A DNA stretch of 64,000 nt, taken from contig NZ_BOMW01000058.1 in NCBI RefSeq assembly GCF_016862395.1, positions 22,954 to 86,953 on the forward strand, read 5' to 3'. Origin of the DNA: Actinoplanes siamensis. GTDB lineage: Bacteria > Actinomycetota > Actinomycetes > Mycobacteriales > Micromonosporaceae. Both the position numbers and the translations under genes were made by a program. Shown here piece after piece: positions 38,078 through 46,582 of this stretch (position 1 is its first letter; each line of letters opens with the position of its first letter). The notes under the pieces are model-generated. The model ran no database searches and was not told the origin of the DNA. It saw nothing but the letters and a program-made list of their open reading frames with translations.

Positions 38078-39868
38078 ATGAATTCTCGCGTGCGTGCACC
38101 CGAACTCAAGGGTCGCGGCTGGCTCAACACCGGCGGGAAGGCCCCTACCCTGGCCGACCTGCGGGGCAAGATCCTCATCCTGGACTTCTGGACCTTCTGC
38201 TGCATCAACTGCCTGCACGTTCTGGACGAGCTGCGGCCGCTCGAGGAGAAGTACGGCGACGCCCTGGTCGTGATCGGCGTCCACTCCCCGAAGTTCGAGC
38301 ACGAGCGTGACCCGAAGGCCCTGGCCGCCGCGGTCGAGCGCTACGGCGTGCACCACCCGGTGATCGACGACGGCGACATGCACCTCTGGCAGCAGTACGC
38401 CGCCAAGGCGTGGCCCACCCTGGCCGTGGTCGACCCGACCGGTTACCTGGTCGCCTCGATGGCCGGCGAGGGGCACGCCGAGGGCCTGTCCCGGCTGATC
38501 GACGAGCTGGTCGCCAAGCACGAGGCGGACGGCACCCTGCACCGCGGCGACGGGCCGTATGTGGCGCCGCCCGCCCCGGACAGCCTGCTCCGCTTCCCCG
38601 GCAAGGCGATCGAGCTACCCGGCGGCAACCTGCTGGTCTCCGACTCGGCCCGGCATTCGGTAGTCGAGCTCGCCGCCGACGGCGAGACGCTGGTCCGGCG
38701 GTTCGGGGGCGAGCGGAACGAGCCGTTCAGCGAGCCGCAGGGTCTGGTCCTGCTCCCGCCGGAGATCAGGGAGACGGCCGGGTACGACGTGGTCGTCGCC
38801 GATACGGTCAACCACCAGCTGCGCGGCCTGGACCTGGCGACCGGTGAGATCACCCTGGTTGCCGGCTCCGGCAGGCCCTGGCGTTCCACGGTGGACGACC
38901 ACGCGCACGACGCGCTGGCCGCCGACCTCTCCTCGCCGTGGGACCTGGCCTGGTTCGACGGCAAGGTGATCATCGCGATGGCCGGCATCCACCAGCTGTG
39001 GTGGTTCGACCCGATCCAGCGCACGGTCGGGGTCTACGCCGGCACCACCGTCGAGGCGCTGCGTGACGGCCCGCTCCCGGATGTCTGGATGGCCCAGCCG
39101 TCCGGCCTGTCCGTCGCCCAGGACGGCGGGCGGCTGTGGATCGCCGACAGCGAGACGTCGGCCCTGCGGTACGTCGAGGACGGCGTGCTGCGCACAGCGG
39201 TCGGCCAGGGCCTGTTCGACTTCGGCCACGTGGACGGCCCGGCCGGCACGGCACTGTTCCAGCACCCGCTCGGCGTCGCCGCCCTGGCCGACGGATCGGT
39301 GCTGGTCGCCGACACGTACAACGGAGCGGTCCGGCGTTTCGACCCGGCGGCGGACGAGGTCTCCACCGTGGACTCGGGTCTCGCCGAGCCCAGTGACGTC
39401 CTGGTCACCGGGGCCGGCGACGTGCTGGTGGTGGAGTCCGCGGCGCACCGCCTGACCCGGCTCGCGCCAGGCGTGGTGAAGACGGTCGCCGGCGAGCGCC
39501 ACAAGACCGAGCGCCCGCCGTCCCACCTGGCGCCGGGCGAGGTCACGCTCGACGTGATCTTCACCCCGGCGCCGGGCCAGAAGCTGGACAGCCAGTTCGG
39601 CTCGCCGCTGCGGCTGACCGTTTCGGCCTCCCCGGCCGAGCTGCTGCTGGACGGCGCGGGCAGCACCACCGAGCTGTCCCGCAAGCTGGTCCTCAACCCG
39701 GACGTGCCGAAGGGCGTGCTGCAGGTGGTGGCCCAGGCCGCGACGTGTGACGTGGACGCCGAGTTCGGCGCCTGCCACCTCACCCGGCAGGACTGGGGCG
39801 TCCCGGTGGTGGTCGACCCCACCGCTCCTGATCGGCTGCCGCTGATCCTCAGGGGATTGGACGCGTGA
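38078..39868 (+). CDS. NHL-repeat thioredoxin-domain protein (NHLRC2-like)
   Basis: A 596-residue protein: an N-terminal thioredoxin-like domain with the redox motif FWTFCCINCLHVLDEL, a beta-propeller of NHL repeats (for example LLVSDSARHSVVEL, DVVVADTVNHQL, RLWIADSETSAL, VLVADTYNGAVRRF) and a C-terminal beta domain. No signal peptide is seen, so it is predicted to be cytoplasmic. CACCAT lies 6 nt before the ATG, so it may be leaderless. Its 3' end overlaps that of the convergent pxpA by 20 bp. The biological role is unknown. Confidence 0.9.
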   Translation: MNSRVRAPELKGRGWLNTGGKAPTLADLRGKILILDFWTFCCINCLHVLDELRPLEEKYGDALVVIGVHSPKFEHERDPKALAAAVERYGVHHPVIDDGDMHLWQQYAAKAWPTLAVVDPTGYLVASMAGEGHAEGLSRLIDELVAKHEADGTLHRGDGPYVAPPAPDSLLRFPGKAIELPGGNLLVSDSARHSVVELAADGETLVRRFGGERNEPFSEPQGLVLLPPEIRETAGYDVVVADTVNHQLRGLDLATGEITLVAGSGRPWRSTVDDHAHDALAADLSSPWDLAWFDGKVIIAMAGIHQLWWFDPIQRTVGVYAGTTVEALRDGPLPDVWMAQPSGLSVAQDGGRLWIADSETSALRYVEDGVLRTAVGQGLFDFGHVDGPAGTALFQHPLGVAALADGSVLVADTYNGAVRRFDPAADEVSTVDSGLAEPSDVLVTGAGDVLVVESAAHRLTRLAPGVVKTVAGERHKTERPPSHLAPGEVTLDVIFTPAPGQKLDSQFGSPLRLTVSASPAELLLDGAGSTTELSRKLVLNPDVPKGVLQVVAQAATCDVDAEFGACHLTRQDWGVPVVVDPTAPDRLPLILRGLDA

Positions 39869-40619
39869 ACGGCCGTACCTGGATCGAGGCGGCCCGCAGG
39901 CCGGACCACACCGCGCGGGCCAGCTCGACCGCGCCAGGTGTGTCGCCGTGCAGGCAGATCGACCGGACCGGGGACGGGACGACCGAGCCGTCGACGGCGA
40001 CCACCTCGCCGTCGACGGCCATCCGCGTCACCCGCTCCACCACCGCGTCCGGGTCGTGCACCAGCGCGTCCGGCCGTGACCGGGGCACCAGCCGCCCGTC
40101 CGGGAGGTATCCGCGGTCCGCGAAGCCCTCGCCGACAGCGGTCAGGCCGGCCGCGGCGGCCCGCTCGTGGAGAACCGATCCGGGCTGGCAGAGCACTGGC
40201 AGTTCCCGGTCGTACGCGATGATCGCCGCGACCACCGCGTCCGCCTGCCCCGGTTCGACCGCCGCGGTGTTGTAGAGCGCGCCGTGCGGTTTCACATAGC
40301 GCACCCGGTCGCCGGCCGCCCGGCAGAACGCCTCGAGCGCGCCGATCTGGTAGAGCACGTCGTCGCGGAGCTCGCCGGGCTCGTAGTCGATCCGGCGCCG
40401 GCCGAACCCGGCCAGGTCCCGGTATCCGACCTGGGCGCCGATCGCGACGCCCCGATCGGTGGCCGCCCGGCACACCCGGTGCATCGTGGACGGGTCGCCG
40501 GCGTGGAAGCCGCAGGCCACGTTCGCCGAGGTGACGATGTCCAGCAGGGCGTCGTCGTCACCGAGCCGCCAGGCGCCGAAACCCTCACCGAGATCGGCGT
40601 TCAGGTCAATGGAGGTCAC
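39849..40619 (-). CDS. pxpA: 5-oxoprolinase subunit A (LamB/YcsF family)
   Basis: A 256-residue LamB/YcsF protein, in other bacteria subunit A of ATP-dependent 5-oxoprolinase PxpABC, which opens pyroglutamate to glutamate. The family start DLNADLGEGFGAW, ANVACGFHAGDPSTM, GAQVGYRDLAGFGRR and VKPHGALYN are present. The usual partners pxpB and pxpC are not adjacent here, so they are encoded elsewhere or absent. The gene converges on, and overlaps, the NHL gene and diverges from the hemolysin III gene. Confidence 0.93.
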   Translation of the reverse strand: MTSIDLNADLGEGFGAWRLGDDDALLDIVTSANVACGFHAGDPSTMHRVCRAATDRGVAIGAQVGYRDLAGFGRRRIDYEPGELRDDVLYQIGALEAFCRAAGDRVRYVKPHGALYNTAAVEPGQADAVVAAIIAYDRELPVLCQPGSVLHERAAAAGLTAVGEGFADRGYLPDGRLVPRSRPDALVHDPDAVVERVTRMAVDGEVVAVDGSVVPSPVRSICLHGDTPGAVELARAVWSGLRAASIQVRPFTRPIP

Positions 40620-40657
40620 CGGAGAATCATGCGGTAGTGGGAACCGTATGCGGCATC

Positions 40658-40673
40658 ACTACCCACTAGTAAC
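40658..40673. promoter_or_regulatory. Weak dyad resembling the fadE/etfD operator
   Basis: ACTACCCACTAGTAAC lies in the 77-bp divergent region and matches the fadE/etfD dyad at 11-12 of 16 positions, but its left half-site is poorer. An inverted repeat GGTAGTG (40633) / CACTACC (40657) overlaps it. Confidence 0.3.
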
Positions 40674-40696
40674 CTACGCTGTCGTAACCTGAATTC

Positions 40697-41374
40697 GTGA
40701 CGACCTCAGCCCCGTTCCGGATGAAGCCGACCGACCTCGGCAAGCCGCGACTACGCGGCCGGTTGCATCAGTACGCGTTCTTCGTCGCCTTGGTCTGCGG
40801 CATCGTGCTCTGCTCGATCGCTCTGAGCCGCCCAGGCTGGAGCCCGTTCCTCAGCTGCCTGATCTACAGCGTGACGGTGTGCGGGCTGTTCGGCACGAGC
40901 GCCCTCTACCATCGCCGCGTCTGGAGCGAGCGCGGCTACCAGATCATGCGGCGGATGGATCACTCGATGATCTTCATCTTCATCGCCGGGACGTACACGC
41001 CGTTCAGCGTGCTCCTGCTCGGCACGTCCAAGGCCGAGCTGATGCTGACCCTGATCTGGGTCGGCGCGCTGGGCGGTGTGGCGTTGAAGGTGATCTGGCC
41101 GCATCTGCCGCGCTGGGCCGGTGCTCCGCTCTACGTGGCGCTCGGCTGGGCCGCGGTCGCCATCCTGCCGGACATCCTGCACACCGGCGGCGTGACGTGT
41201 CTGGTCCTGATGCTGGCCGGTGGCCTGATCTACACGGTCGGCGCGGTCTTCTACGCGCTGCGCCGGCCGAATCCGTGGCCGGCCGTCTTCGGTCATCACG
41301 AGTTCTTCCACGCCTGCACGCTGGTCGCGGCGATCTGCCACCACATCGCGATCTACTTCGCGCTCTACGCCTGA
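40697..41374 (+). CDS. Hemolysin III family (PAQR-type) membrane protein
   Basis: A 225-residue, seven-helix protein of the hemolysin III/PAQR family. Conserved pieces are FGTSALYHRRVWSERGYQIMRRMDHSMIFIFIAGTYTP and the C-terminal FGHHEFFHACTLVAAICHH, whose His residues form the zinc site in the family. Despite the name, a haemolytic role is not established; bacterial relatives are linked to membrane lipid or energy homeostasis. TAACCT stands 6 nt before the GTG start, which marks a leaderless mRNA. Confidence 0.92.
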   Translation: MTTSAPFRMKPTDLGKPRLRGRLHQYAFFVALVCGIVLCSIALSRPGWSPFLSCLIYSVTVCGLFGTSALYHRRVWSERGYQIMRRMDHSMIFIFIAGTYTPFSVLLLGTSKAELMLTLIWVGALGGVALKVIWPHLPRWAGAPLYVALGWAAVAILPDILHTGGVTCLVLMLAGGLIYTVGAVFYALRRPNPWPAVFGHHEFFHACTLVAAICHHIAIYFALYA

Positions 41375-41410
41375 CGCGAGCAAGGACATTTCTTCGGTAC
41401 GGCATGCGCG

Positions 41411-41436
41411 AACGGCCCGGCGACCGCCGGGCCGTT
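41411..41436. terminator. Bidirectional terminator
   Basis: A perfect 11-bp stem with a GACC loop, followed on the plus strand by TCGTTGCGT, between convergent genes. Confidence 0.8.
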
Positions 41437-41455
41437 TCGTTGCGTGCGGTACGGA

Positions 41456-41737
41456 TCAGCTGTACGCGGGCGGCGGGGGCGGCGGAACGTCGTCCCGGCG
41501 CACCTCGCGGTACTCGCTGGTGTAGCCCGACCCGGCGACCGGGGCGGCCGTCGAGCGGGAAACGACGGTGCGCCGCCGGCTGTTCCAGAACCACAGCGTG
41601 GTGACGAGCCCGAGCAGGCCGGCCGCCATCAGGATCCAGCCGATCACGCTGATGTCGAGACCGCTGATGTCCGCGTTGACGGCGAACGCCAGGATCGCCC
41701 CCAGAGCGAGCAGGAAGATGCTTGCGCCGATGCCCAT
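41456..41737 (-). CDS. DUF6458-like small membrane protein
   Basis: A 93-residue protein with two helices (ASIFLLALGAILAFAVN and ISVIGWILMAAGLLGLVTTLWFW), a basic stop-transfer (NSRRRTVVSRS) and a Pro-rich tail ending PPPPPPAYS. The MGIGASIFLLALGAILAFAV start is the hallmark of the actinobacterial DUF6458 family. CGAGGAGGG precedes the ATG. The function is unknown. Confidence 0.85.
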   Translation of the reverse strand: MGIGASIFLLALGAILAFAVNADISGLDISVIGWILMAAGLLGLVTTLWFWNSRRRTVVSRSTAAPVAGSGYTSEYREVRRDDVPPPPPPAYS

Positions 41738-41850
41738 CGGGCCCTCCTCGTGATGGTCCGCGCGGCCGGGCGGGCTCGCTCGACCATGCTCAATACGTCG
41801 ATCGAGGGCTTACCCGTACGCGCGAAGTTCCAATCAGGCAAGCTGTCCCC

Positions 41851-42369
41851 ATGAGCATGCGGACGCTGATCCTGCTACGCCACGCCAAAGCGGAGACTCC
41901 CGGCGAAGTACCGGACTTCGACCGAAGCCTGACCGATCGGGGCACTTCGGATGCCGACGCGGCCGGCGCCTGGCTGGTGGACGAGCGGCTGCACCCCGGC
42001 CTGGTGCTCTGCTCGCCGGCCAGGCGCACCCGGCAGACCTGGCAGGCCGCGTCGGTGGCGCTGGCACAGGGCGACCACGCCCACGGCGCGCCCGAGGTGC
42101 GCTACGAGGACCAGCTGTACCACGGCGGCCGCACCGAGGTGTTCGACCTGATCCGGGCGGCGCCGGACACCGTACGAACGATCCTGGTGATCGGCCACAA
42201 CCCCACGGTGTCCGAAGTGTCCGCTCTGCTCGTCCCGGACGAACAGTGGGACGGCGTGGCGGTGGAGCTGAAGACGTCCGGGCTGGCCGTGCACACCACC
42301 GAGAGCCCGTGGTCGCAGGCCCAGCCGAAGGGGATGCGCCTGTCCCGCCGGCACACCGCCCGAGGGTGA
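41851..42369 (+). CDS. sixA: Phosphohistidine phosphatase SixA family
   Basis: A 172-residue histidine-phosphatase-fold protein with LLRHAKAE (catalytic His and Arg), the second Arg in SPARRTRQTW, YHGG and the second His in VIGHNPTVSEV. SixA removes phosphate from phosphohistidine in signalling or PTS proteins in E. coli; the substrate here is unknown. CAAGCT lies 6 nt before the ATG at 41851, so a leaderless start is possible; ATG 41857 is an alternative. Confidence 0.88.
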   Translation: MSMRTLILLRHAKAETPGEVPDFDRSLTDRGTSDADAAGAWLVDERLHPGLVLCSPARRTRQTWQAASVALAQGDHAHGAPEVRYEDQLYHGGRTEVFDLIRAAPDTVRTILVIGHNPTVSEVSALLVPDEQWDGVAVELKTSGLAVHTTESPWSQAQPKGMRLSRRHTARG

Positions 42370-42376
42370 CGCCGGC

Positions 42377-42422
42377 AACGACGAAGACCGGCGGACGCCT
42401 TTGTCCGCCGGTCTTCGTCGTT
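42377..42422. terminator. Bidirectional terminator with 20-bp stem
   Basis: A perfect 20-bp inverted repeat with a 6-nt loop, followed by TT on the plus strand, between sixA and the convergent acyl-CoA dehydrogenase gene. It is the longest perfect stem noticed in the window. Confidence 0.88.
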
Positions 42423-42447
42423 TCAGGAGAGTGGGAAAAGTCTCAGG

Positions 42448-44304
42448 TCAGAACATGTCCTCGGACAGATCCATCAGGTCCAGGGTGGTGTTCTCGATGA
42501 TCCGGCGGTCGGCGCCGATCCGCGGCAGGACCTCGCGGACGAAGAAGCGGGCCGCCGCCACCTTGCCGGTGTAGAAGTTCTTGTCGGCCTCGGAGAGCTC
42601 GCCGTTCAGCGCGTTCAGGGCCACCTCCGCCTGGCGCAGCAGCAGCCAGCCGAGGATCACGTCGCCGAGGGCGAGCAGGATCCGCCGCGAAGTCAGACCG
42701 ATCTTGTACAGCTCGCGGGACTCGCCGTTCTGCACGGCGGCCAGCCAGCCCATCGTCACGCCGAGGATCTGCTGCATCTCGCCGAGCGCCTTGCCCAGCC
42801 CCAGCCGCTCGTCCTTGAGCTGACCGTTGCCGGCCTCGCTCTCGATGAAGCCCTGGATCTCGGCGGCCACCGTGCCGAGCGCGCGGCCGTTGTCCTTGAC
42901 GATCTTGCGGAAGATCAGGTCGAGGCTCTGGATCGCGGTGGTGCCCTCGTACAGCGTGTCGATCTTGGCGTCCCGGACGTACTGCTCCAGCGGGTAGTCC
43001 TGGAGGAAGCCGGAGCCGCCGAAGGTCTGCAGCGACTCGTGCCCGAGCAGCTCGTACGCCCGCTCCGAGCCGACGCCCTTGACCAGCGGCAGCAGGAAGT
43101 CGTTCACCCTGGCGGCGATCTTCGCGGCCTTCTCGTCGCCGGCGGCCTGCGCGATGGCGACCTTGTCCTGCCACGAGGCGGTGTAGATCACCAGAGCGCG
43201 CAGGGCCTCGGAGTACGACTTCTGCAGCATCAGCGAACGGCGTACGTCCGGGTGGTGGGTGATGGTCACCCGCGGGGCGCCCTTGTCGGTGTTCTGCACC
43301 AGGTCGGCGCCCTGAACGCGGTTCTTCGCGTACTCCAGGGCGTTGAGGTAGCCGGTGGAGAGGGTGGCGATCGCCTTCGTGCCGACCATCATCCGGGCGT
43401 ACTCGATGATCATGAACATCTGCCGGATGCCGTCGTGCTTGTCGCCGAGCAGCCAGCCCTTGGCCGGGGTGCCGTGCTCGCCGAAGGTCATCTCGCAGGT
43501 GTTGGAGACCTTGAGGCCCATCTTGTGCTCGACGTTCGTGGCGTAGACGCCGTTGCGCTCGCCGAGCTCGCCGGTCTGCGGGTCGAAGTGGTACTTCGGC
43601 ACGATGAACAGCGACAGGCCCTTGGTGCCCGGCCCGCCGACGCCCTCGACGCCCACCGGGCGGGCCAGCACGTAGTGGATGATGTTGTCGGTCAGGTCGT
43701 GCTCACCCGAGGTGATGAAGCGCTTGACGCCCTCGATGTGCCACGAGCCGTCCGGCTGCGGGACGGCCCGGGTGCGGCCGGCGCCGACGTCCGAGCCGGC
43801 GTCCGGCTCGGTCAGCACCATGGTCGAGCCCCACTGCTTCTCGACGAAGAGCTTGGCCCACTCCTTCTGCTCCGGCGTGCCCTCGGTGTACGCCACGTGG
43901 GCGAAGGACGGGCCGGACGCGTACATCCAGATCGGCGCGTTCGAGCCGAGGATCTGCTCGGCGAGCGCCCACCACAGCGTGCGCGGGGCGAACGTGCCGC
44001 CCAGGGCGCCGGGCAGATCGAGCCGCCAGAACTCGGAGGCCATGAAGGTCTCGTACGACTTCTTGAAGGACTCCGGCAGCGGCGCGGTGTGCGTCGCCGG
44101 GTCGAACACCGGCGGGTTCCGGTCGGCGTCCGTGTAGCTTGCCGCGAGATCCTCGCGGGCCAGCCGGTTCACCTCCGCGAGCACGTCGCGTGCGGTGTCC
44201 GCGTCGATCTCGTCGAACGGCGCCTGGCCGAACGCCTGGTCCGCCCCGAAGACCTCGAACAGGTTGAACTGGAGGTCCCGAAGGTTGCTCTGGTAGTGAG
44301 TCAT
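42448..44304 (-). CDS. fadE: Acyl-CoA dehydrogenase, FadE5 type
   Basis: A 618-residue FAD-dependent acyl-CoA dehydrogenase, the first step of beta-oxidation. The long form and the N-terminus MTHYQSNLRDLQFNLFEVFGADQAFG resemble mycobacterial FadE5. Other features are WGSTMVLTEPDAGSDVGAGRTRA (FAD/substrate motif), a later GTTAIQSLDLIFRK and a C-terminal extra helical domain. Electrons would pass through ETF to an EtfD-type quinone reductase; such a gene lies at 59.8-61.9 kb with a near-identical upstream dyad. Upstream are two dyads likely to bind a TetR-type repressor. Confidence 0.93.
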   Translation of the reverse strand: MTHYQSNLRDLQFNLFEVFGADQAFGQAPFDEIDADTARDVLAEVNRLAREDLAASYTDADRNPPVFDPATHTAPLPESFKKSYETFMASEFWRLDLPGALGGTFAPRTLWWALAEQILGSNAPIWMYASGPSFAHVAYTEGTPEQKEWAKLFVEKQWGSTMVLTEPDAGSDVGAGRTRAVPQPDGSWHIEGVKRFITSGEHDLTDNIIHYVLARPVGVEGVGGPGTKGLSLFIVPKYHFDPQTGELGERNGVYATNVEHKMGLKVSNTCEMTFGEHGTPAKGWLLGDKHDGIRQMFMIIEYARMMVGTKAIATLSTGYLNALEYAKNRVQGADLVQNTDKGAPRVTITHHPDVRRSLMLQKSYSEALRALVIYTASWQDKVAIAQAAGDEKAAKIAARVNDFLLPLVKGVGSERAYELLGHESLQTFGGSGFLQDYPLEQYVRDAKIDTLYEGTTAIQSLDLIFRKIVKDNGRALGTVAAEIQGFIESEAGNGQLKDERLGLGKALGEMQQILGVTMGWLAAVQNGESRELYKIGLTSRRILLALGDVILGWLLLRQAEVALNALNGELSEADKNFYTGKVAAARFFVREVLPRIGADRRIIENTTLDLMDLSEDMF

Positions 44305-44331
44305 GGTGCTTGGCCCCGCTCTCCGAACGCG

Positions 44332-44349
44332 AGTTACCCGTCAGTAACT
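44332..44349. promoter_or_regulatory. Operator A of fadE (shared with etfD)
   Basis: AGTTACCCGTCAGTAACT is a dyad with 6-bp arms and a 6-bp centre, 28 bp upstream of fadE. Its core matches the dyad upstream of the EtfD-like gene at 13 of 16 positions. Confidence 0.65.
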
Positions 44350-44359
44350 AGCACTGTAT

Positions 44360-44371
44360 TACCGATCGGTA
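44360..44371. promoter_or_regulatory. Operator B of fadE: perfect 12-bp palindrome
   Basis: TACCGATCGGTA is fully self-complementary, of the kind bound by TetR-family dimers. It lies 10 bp beyond operator A. No regulator gene is adjacent. Confidence 0.55.
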
Positions 44372-44572
44372 GGAAGCGACAACCCGGGTCGGCATTCCCG
44401 GGTAACCCACCTGGTCGGGGACGGTGTCCGTCGGATCGAGGGTCAAACGTCTCCGAATGGGTGGTCACGTGGACAGCCGTTCGGCCATTTGCCTACTTCG
44501 AACCCGGAACCACGTATCGCGCACCGATGAGGCTCGTTGCTCCGGATAGACCGAGCTTTAAGGGGGACAACC

Positions 44573-44728
44573 ATGTTCGCCACGATCAAAAGCCTGATTC
44601 CGGAGCCCCGCCAGGCGAACCAGCCGCGCAACTACGTCGGCCGGCACCGGCAGCCCGAGCAGGCCCCGCCCGGCCCGGCGCCGACGGCTCCGGCGCCCAC
44701 GGAGCCGGAGGAGAACACCGCGGCCTAA
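44573..44728 (+). CDS. 51-residue Pro-rich microprotein
   Basis: MFATIKSLIPEPRQANQPRN ... EPEENTAA, with the strong Shine-Dalgarno AAGGGGGA 5 nt before the ATG at 44573. The N-terminal 10 residues could be a short amphipathic helix and the rest is Pro/Ala/Glu-rich. The stop overlaps the 3' end of the convergent phosphatase gene by 4 bp. No family is recognised. Confidence 0.65.
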   Translation: MFATIKSLIPEPRQANQPRNYVGRHRQPEQAPPGPAPTAPAPTEPEENTAA

Positions 44729-45834
44729 CTGCCGGCCGCGCCGACCTCCCAGCTCGGGACCGGCACGGACGCGCCGGCGTCCGGGCCGGAGTACTCCAGC
44801 AGAACCAGGGCGATGTCGTCCTCCAGGCGGCCGTGCACCCAGTCGACCAGGGCGGTCTCCAGGGATGCCAGCCCGTCGCCGACCGTGCCGTGGCCCAGCA
44901 GGCGCCACGCGCGGTCGGCGGTCGGGAAGAACTCGCCCTCGCGGCGGGCCTCGCCCAGGCCGTCGGTGAACAGCAGCAACCGGTCGCCCGGCTCCAGCCG
45001 CTCGACCCGCGCCCTCACCTCGGGCATGAACCCGAGCGGCGGCGCGGGGGCCGGCGGCTCCAGCGGGATGACCAGCCCGCGGCGCAGCAGCAGCGGCGCC
45101 GGATGTCCACAGTTGACGATCGTCAGCGTGCCGCCGCGCTCCTCGACCAGGGCCGCGGTCACGAAGTCCTCGTCGCCGACGCTGCGGGCCACCGCACGGT
45201 CCAGGTCGGCCACGATCGACTTCAGGTCGGCGCGCTCGTACGCCACGTGCCGGTAGGAACCGAGGACGATGCTGGCCAGGCGGACCGCGTCCAGGCCCTT
45301 GCCCCGCACGTCACCGATGATGATGCGGACGCCGTACGGGGTGTTCAGCGCCTCGTACAGGTCGCCGCCGATGTCCGCGGCCGCGGTCGCGGAGATGTAC
45401 CGCCCGGACACCGCCAGCGAGCCCACCTGCGGGCCGATCGGCCGCAGCACGGCCTGCTGGGCCACCGAGGCCAGCTGCAGCAGATCGGCGATCCGGTCCG
45501 CCTGGCGCTGCCGCAACGTCGCGGCGGCCACCGCCAGGCCGGTTGCCAGCATGACGCCGGCCAGGTACGTCATCGCGCTCTGGCCCACGTCGTCGGACTG
45601 GCTCACGAAGACCGCCCCGACCACCATGGCGACCACCCCGGCGCCCAGCACGAACTGCCAGACGGCGAACAGCGCGGCCACCACCGGAACCAGGGCGAGC
45701 AGGCCGATGTAGCCGGCCGACGCGCGATTCCCGGACTCCACCGCGGACACGATCACGAGCAGCACGAGGGCCGCACCGAGGCCGGCGCGGTTCCCTGGGC
45801 TCATCGGGCGGCGGCCCGGCGCGAAGGTAGGCAT
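44725..45834 (-). CDS. Membrane-bound PP2C-type (SpoIIE/RsbU-like) phosphatase
   Basis: A 369-residue protein with four or five N-terminal transmembrane helices and a C-terminal SpoIIE-type phosphatase domain: DIGGDLYEAL, GDVRGKGLDAVRLASIVLGSYR, NCGHPAPLLL, LLLFTDGLGEAR and DDIALVLLE carry the metal-binding Asp residues. Such enzymes dephosphorylate anti-sigma-factor antagonists. No anti-sigma or antagonist gene is next to it, so its target is unknown. The ATG at 45834 is preceded by GGCGGAA; ATG 45804 is possible. Confidence 0.88.
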   Translation of the reverse strand: MPTFAPGRRPMSPGNRAGLGAALVLLVIVSAVESGNRASAGYIGLLALVPVVAALFAVWQFVLGAGVVAMVVGAVFVSQSDDVGQSAMTYLAGVMLATGLAVAAATLRQRQADRIADLLQLASVAQQAVLRPIGPQVGSLAVSGRYISATAAADIGGDLYEALNTPYGVRIIIGDVRGKGLDAVRLASIVLGSYRHVAYERADLKSIVADLDRAVARSVGDEDFVTAALVEERGGTLTIVNCGHPAPLLLRRGLVIPLEPPAPAPPLGFMPEVRARVERLEPGDRLLLFTDGLGEARREGEFFPTADRAWRLLGHGTVGDGLASLETALVDWVHGRLEDDIALVLLEYSGPDAGASVPVPSWEVGAAGS

Positions 45835-45976
45835 GGTTCCGCCGAACAGCATGCCCGATGGACGTCGCATCGGGCATCAACTTGACCCCTTGTCCGATCA
45901 GGTTCTGTCCACCTGTCAGTGGTGAGGTCATTCGGTCGGTCCACGCGCGGCGGCGCGACGATGACACGATGTCCCG

Positions 45977-46522
45977 ATGAACGACGATCTCCGTGACCGT
46001 CTGCGCGGCGCGTTCCGCTGGACCGATCCGGGGCCACCGGCCGACTATCTCGTCAGCGACCGGTCCGGCTGGTGGCGCGATCCGGCGATCCTGGACGGTC
46101 TCGGCCCCGCGCTGGCCGGCCTGTTCCGGGCGGACCGGCCCACCGTGGTGGTGTCTCCCGAGGTGACCGGGTTTCTGCTCGGTCCGCTCGTGGCGAGGGC
46201 CCTCGGGGTGGGGTTCGTGGAGGCGTACCGGGCCGGGGCGCGCCGGGCGATCGCGGAGCCGATGATCTGGGCCGAGGTGCCGGCGGATCACCGGGGAGAC
46301 GTGCAACATCTGGGGGTACGGCGGCGGCTGCTCGCGGACGACGACCGGGTGCTGGTGGTCGACGACTGGGCGTCGACCGGGTCGCAGGCACGCGGCCTGC
46401 GGGAGCTGGTCGGAAACCGTTACCTGGGCACCGCGGTGATCCTCGACGAGTGCCCGCCCGCGGTCACCGCCGAGTTGACCATCCGGAGCCTGCTGGGCGG
46501 GGCCGACCTGGATCCCGCCTGA
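45977..46522 (+). CDS. Phosphoribosyltransferase family protein
   Basis: A 181-residue type I phosphoribosyltransferase fold with the PRPP motif VLVVDDWASTGSQ (about residues 123-135) and an upstream VVVSPEVTGFLLGPLVARALG loop as in adenine phosphoribosyltransferase-like proteins. The N-terminal hood begins MNDDLRDRLRGAFRWTDPG. The base substrate is not decidable. CACGAT lies 6 nt before the ATG, a possible leaderless start. A 9-bp hairpin follows immediately. Confidence 0.85.
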   Translation: MNDDLRDRLRGAFRWTDPGPPADYLVSDRSGWWRDPAILDGLGPALAGLFRADRPTVVVSPEVTGFLLGPLVARALGVGFVEAYRAGARRAIAEPMIWAEVPADHRGDVQHLGVRRRLLADDDRVLVVDDWASTGSQARGLRELVGNRYLGTAVILDECPPAVTAELTIRSLLGGADLDPA

Positions 46523-46526
46523 CCCG

Positions 46527-46549
46527 GTGCCCGGCTCCACGCCGGGCAC
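46527..46549. terminator. Bidirectional terminator
   Basis: A perfect 9-bp stem (GTGCCCGGC / GCCGGGCAC) with a 5-nt loop, between convergent genes. Confidence 0.7.
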
Positions 46550-46582
46550 GGGCACCGTCGCTTGTCCAGGGTGGACGGCGGA

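Noticed and set aside
34547..38542. 1331-codon open frame opposite the LppU-like gene
   Set aside because: Antisense of a Pro/Ala/Gly-rich gene. The Arg-rich low-complexity translation has no signal or start context.
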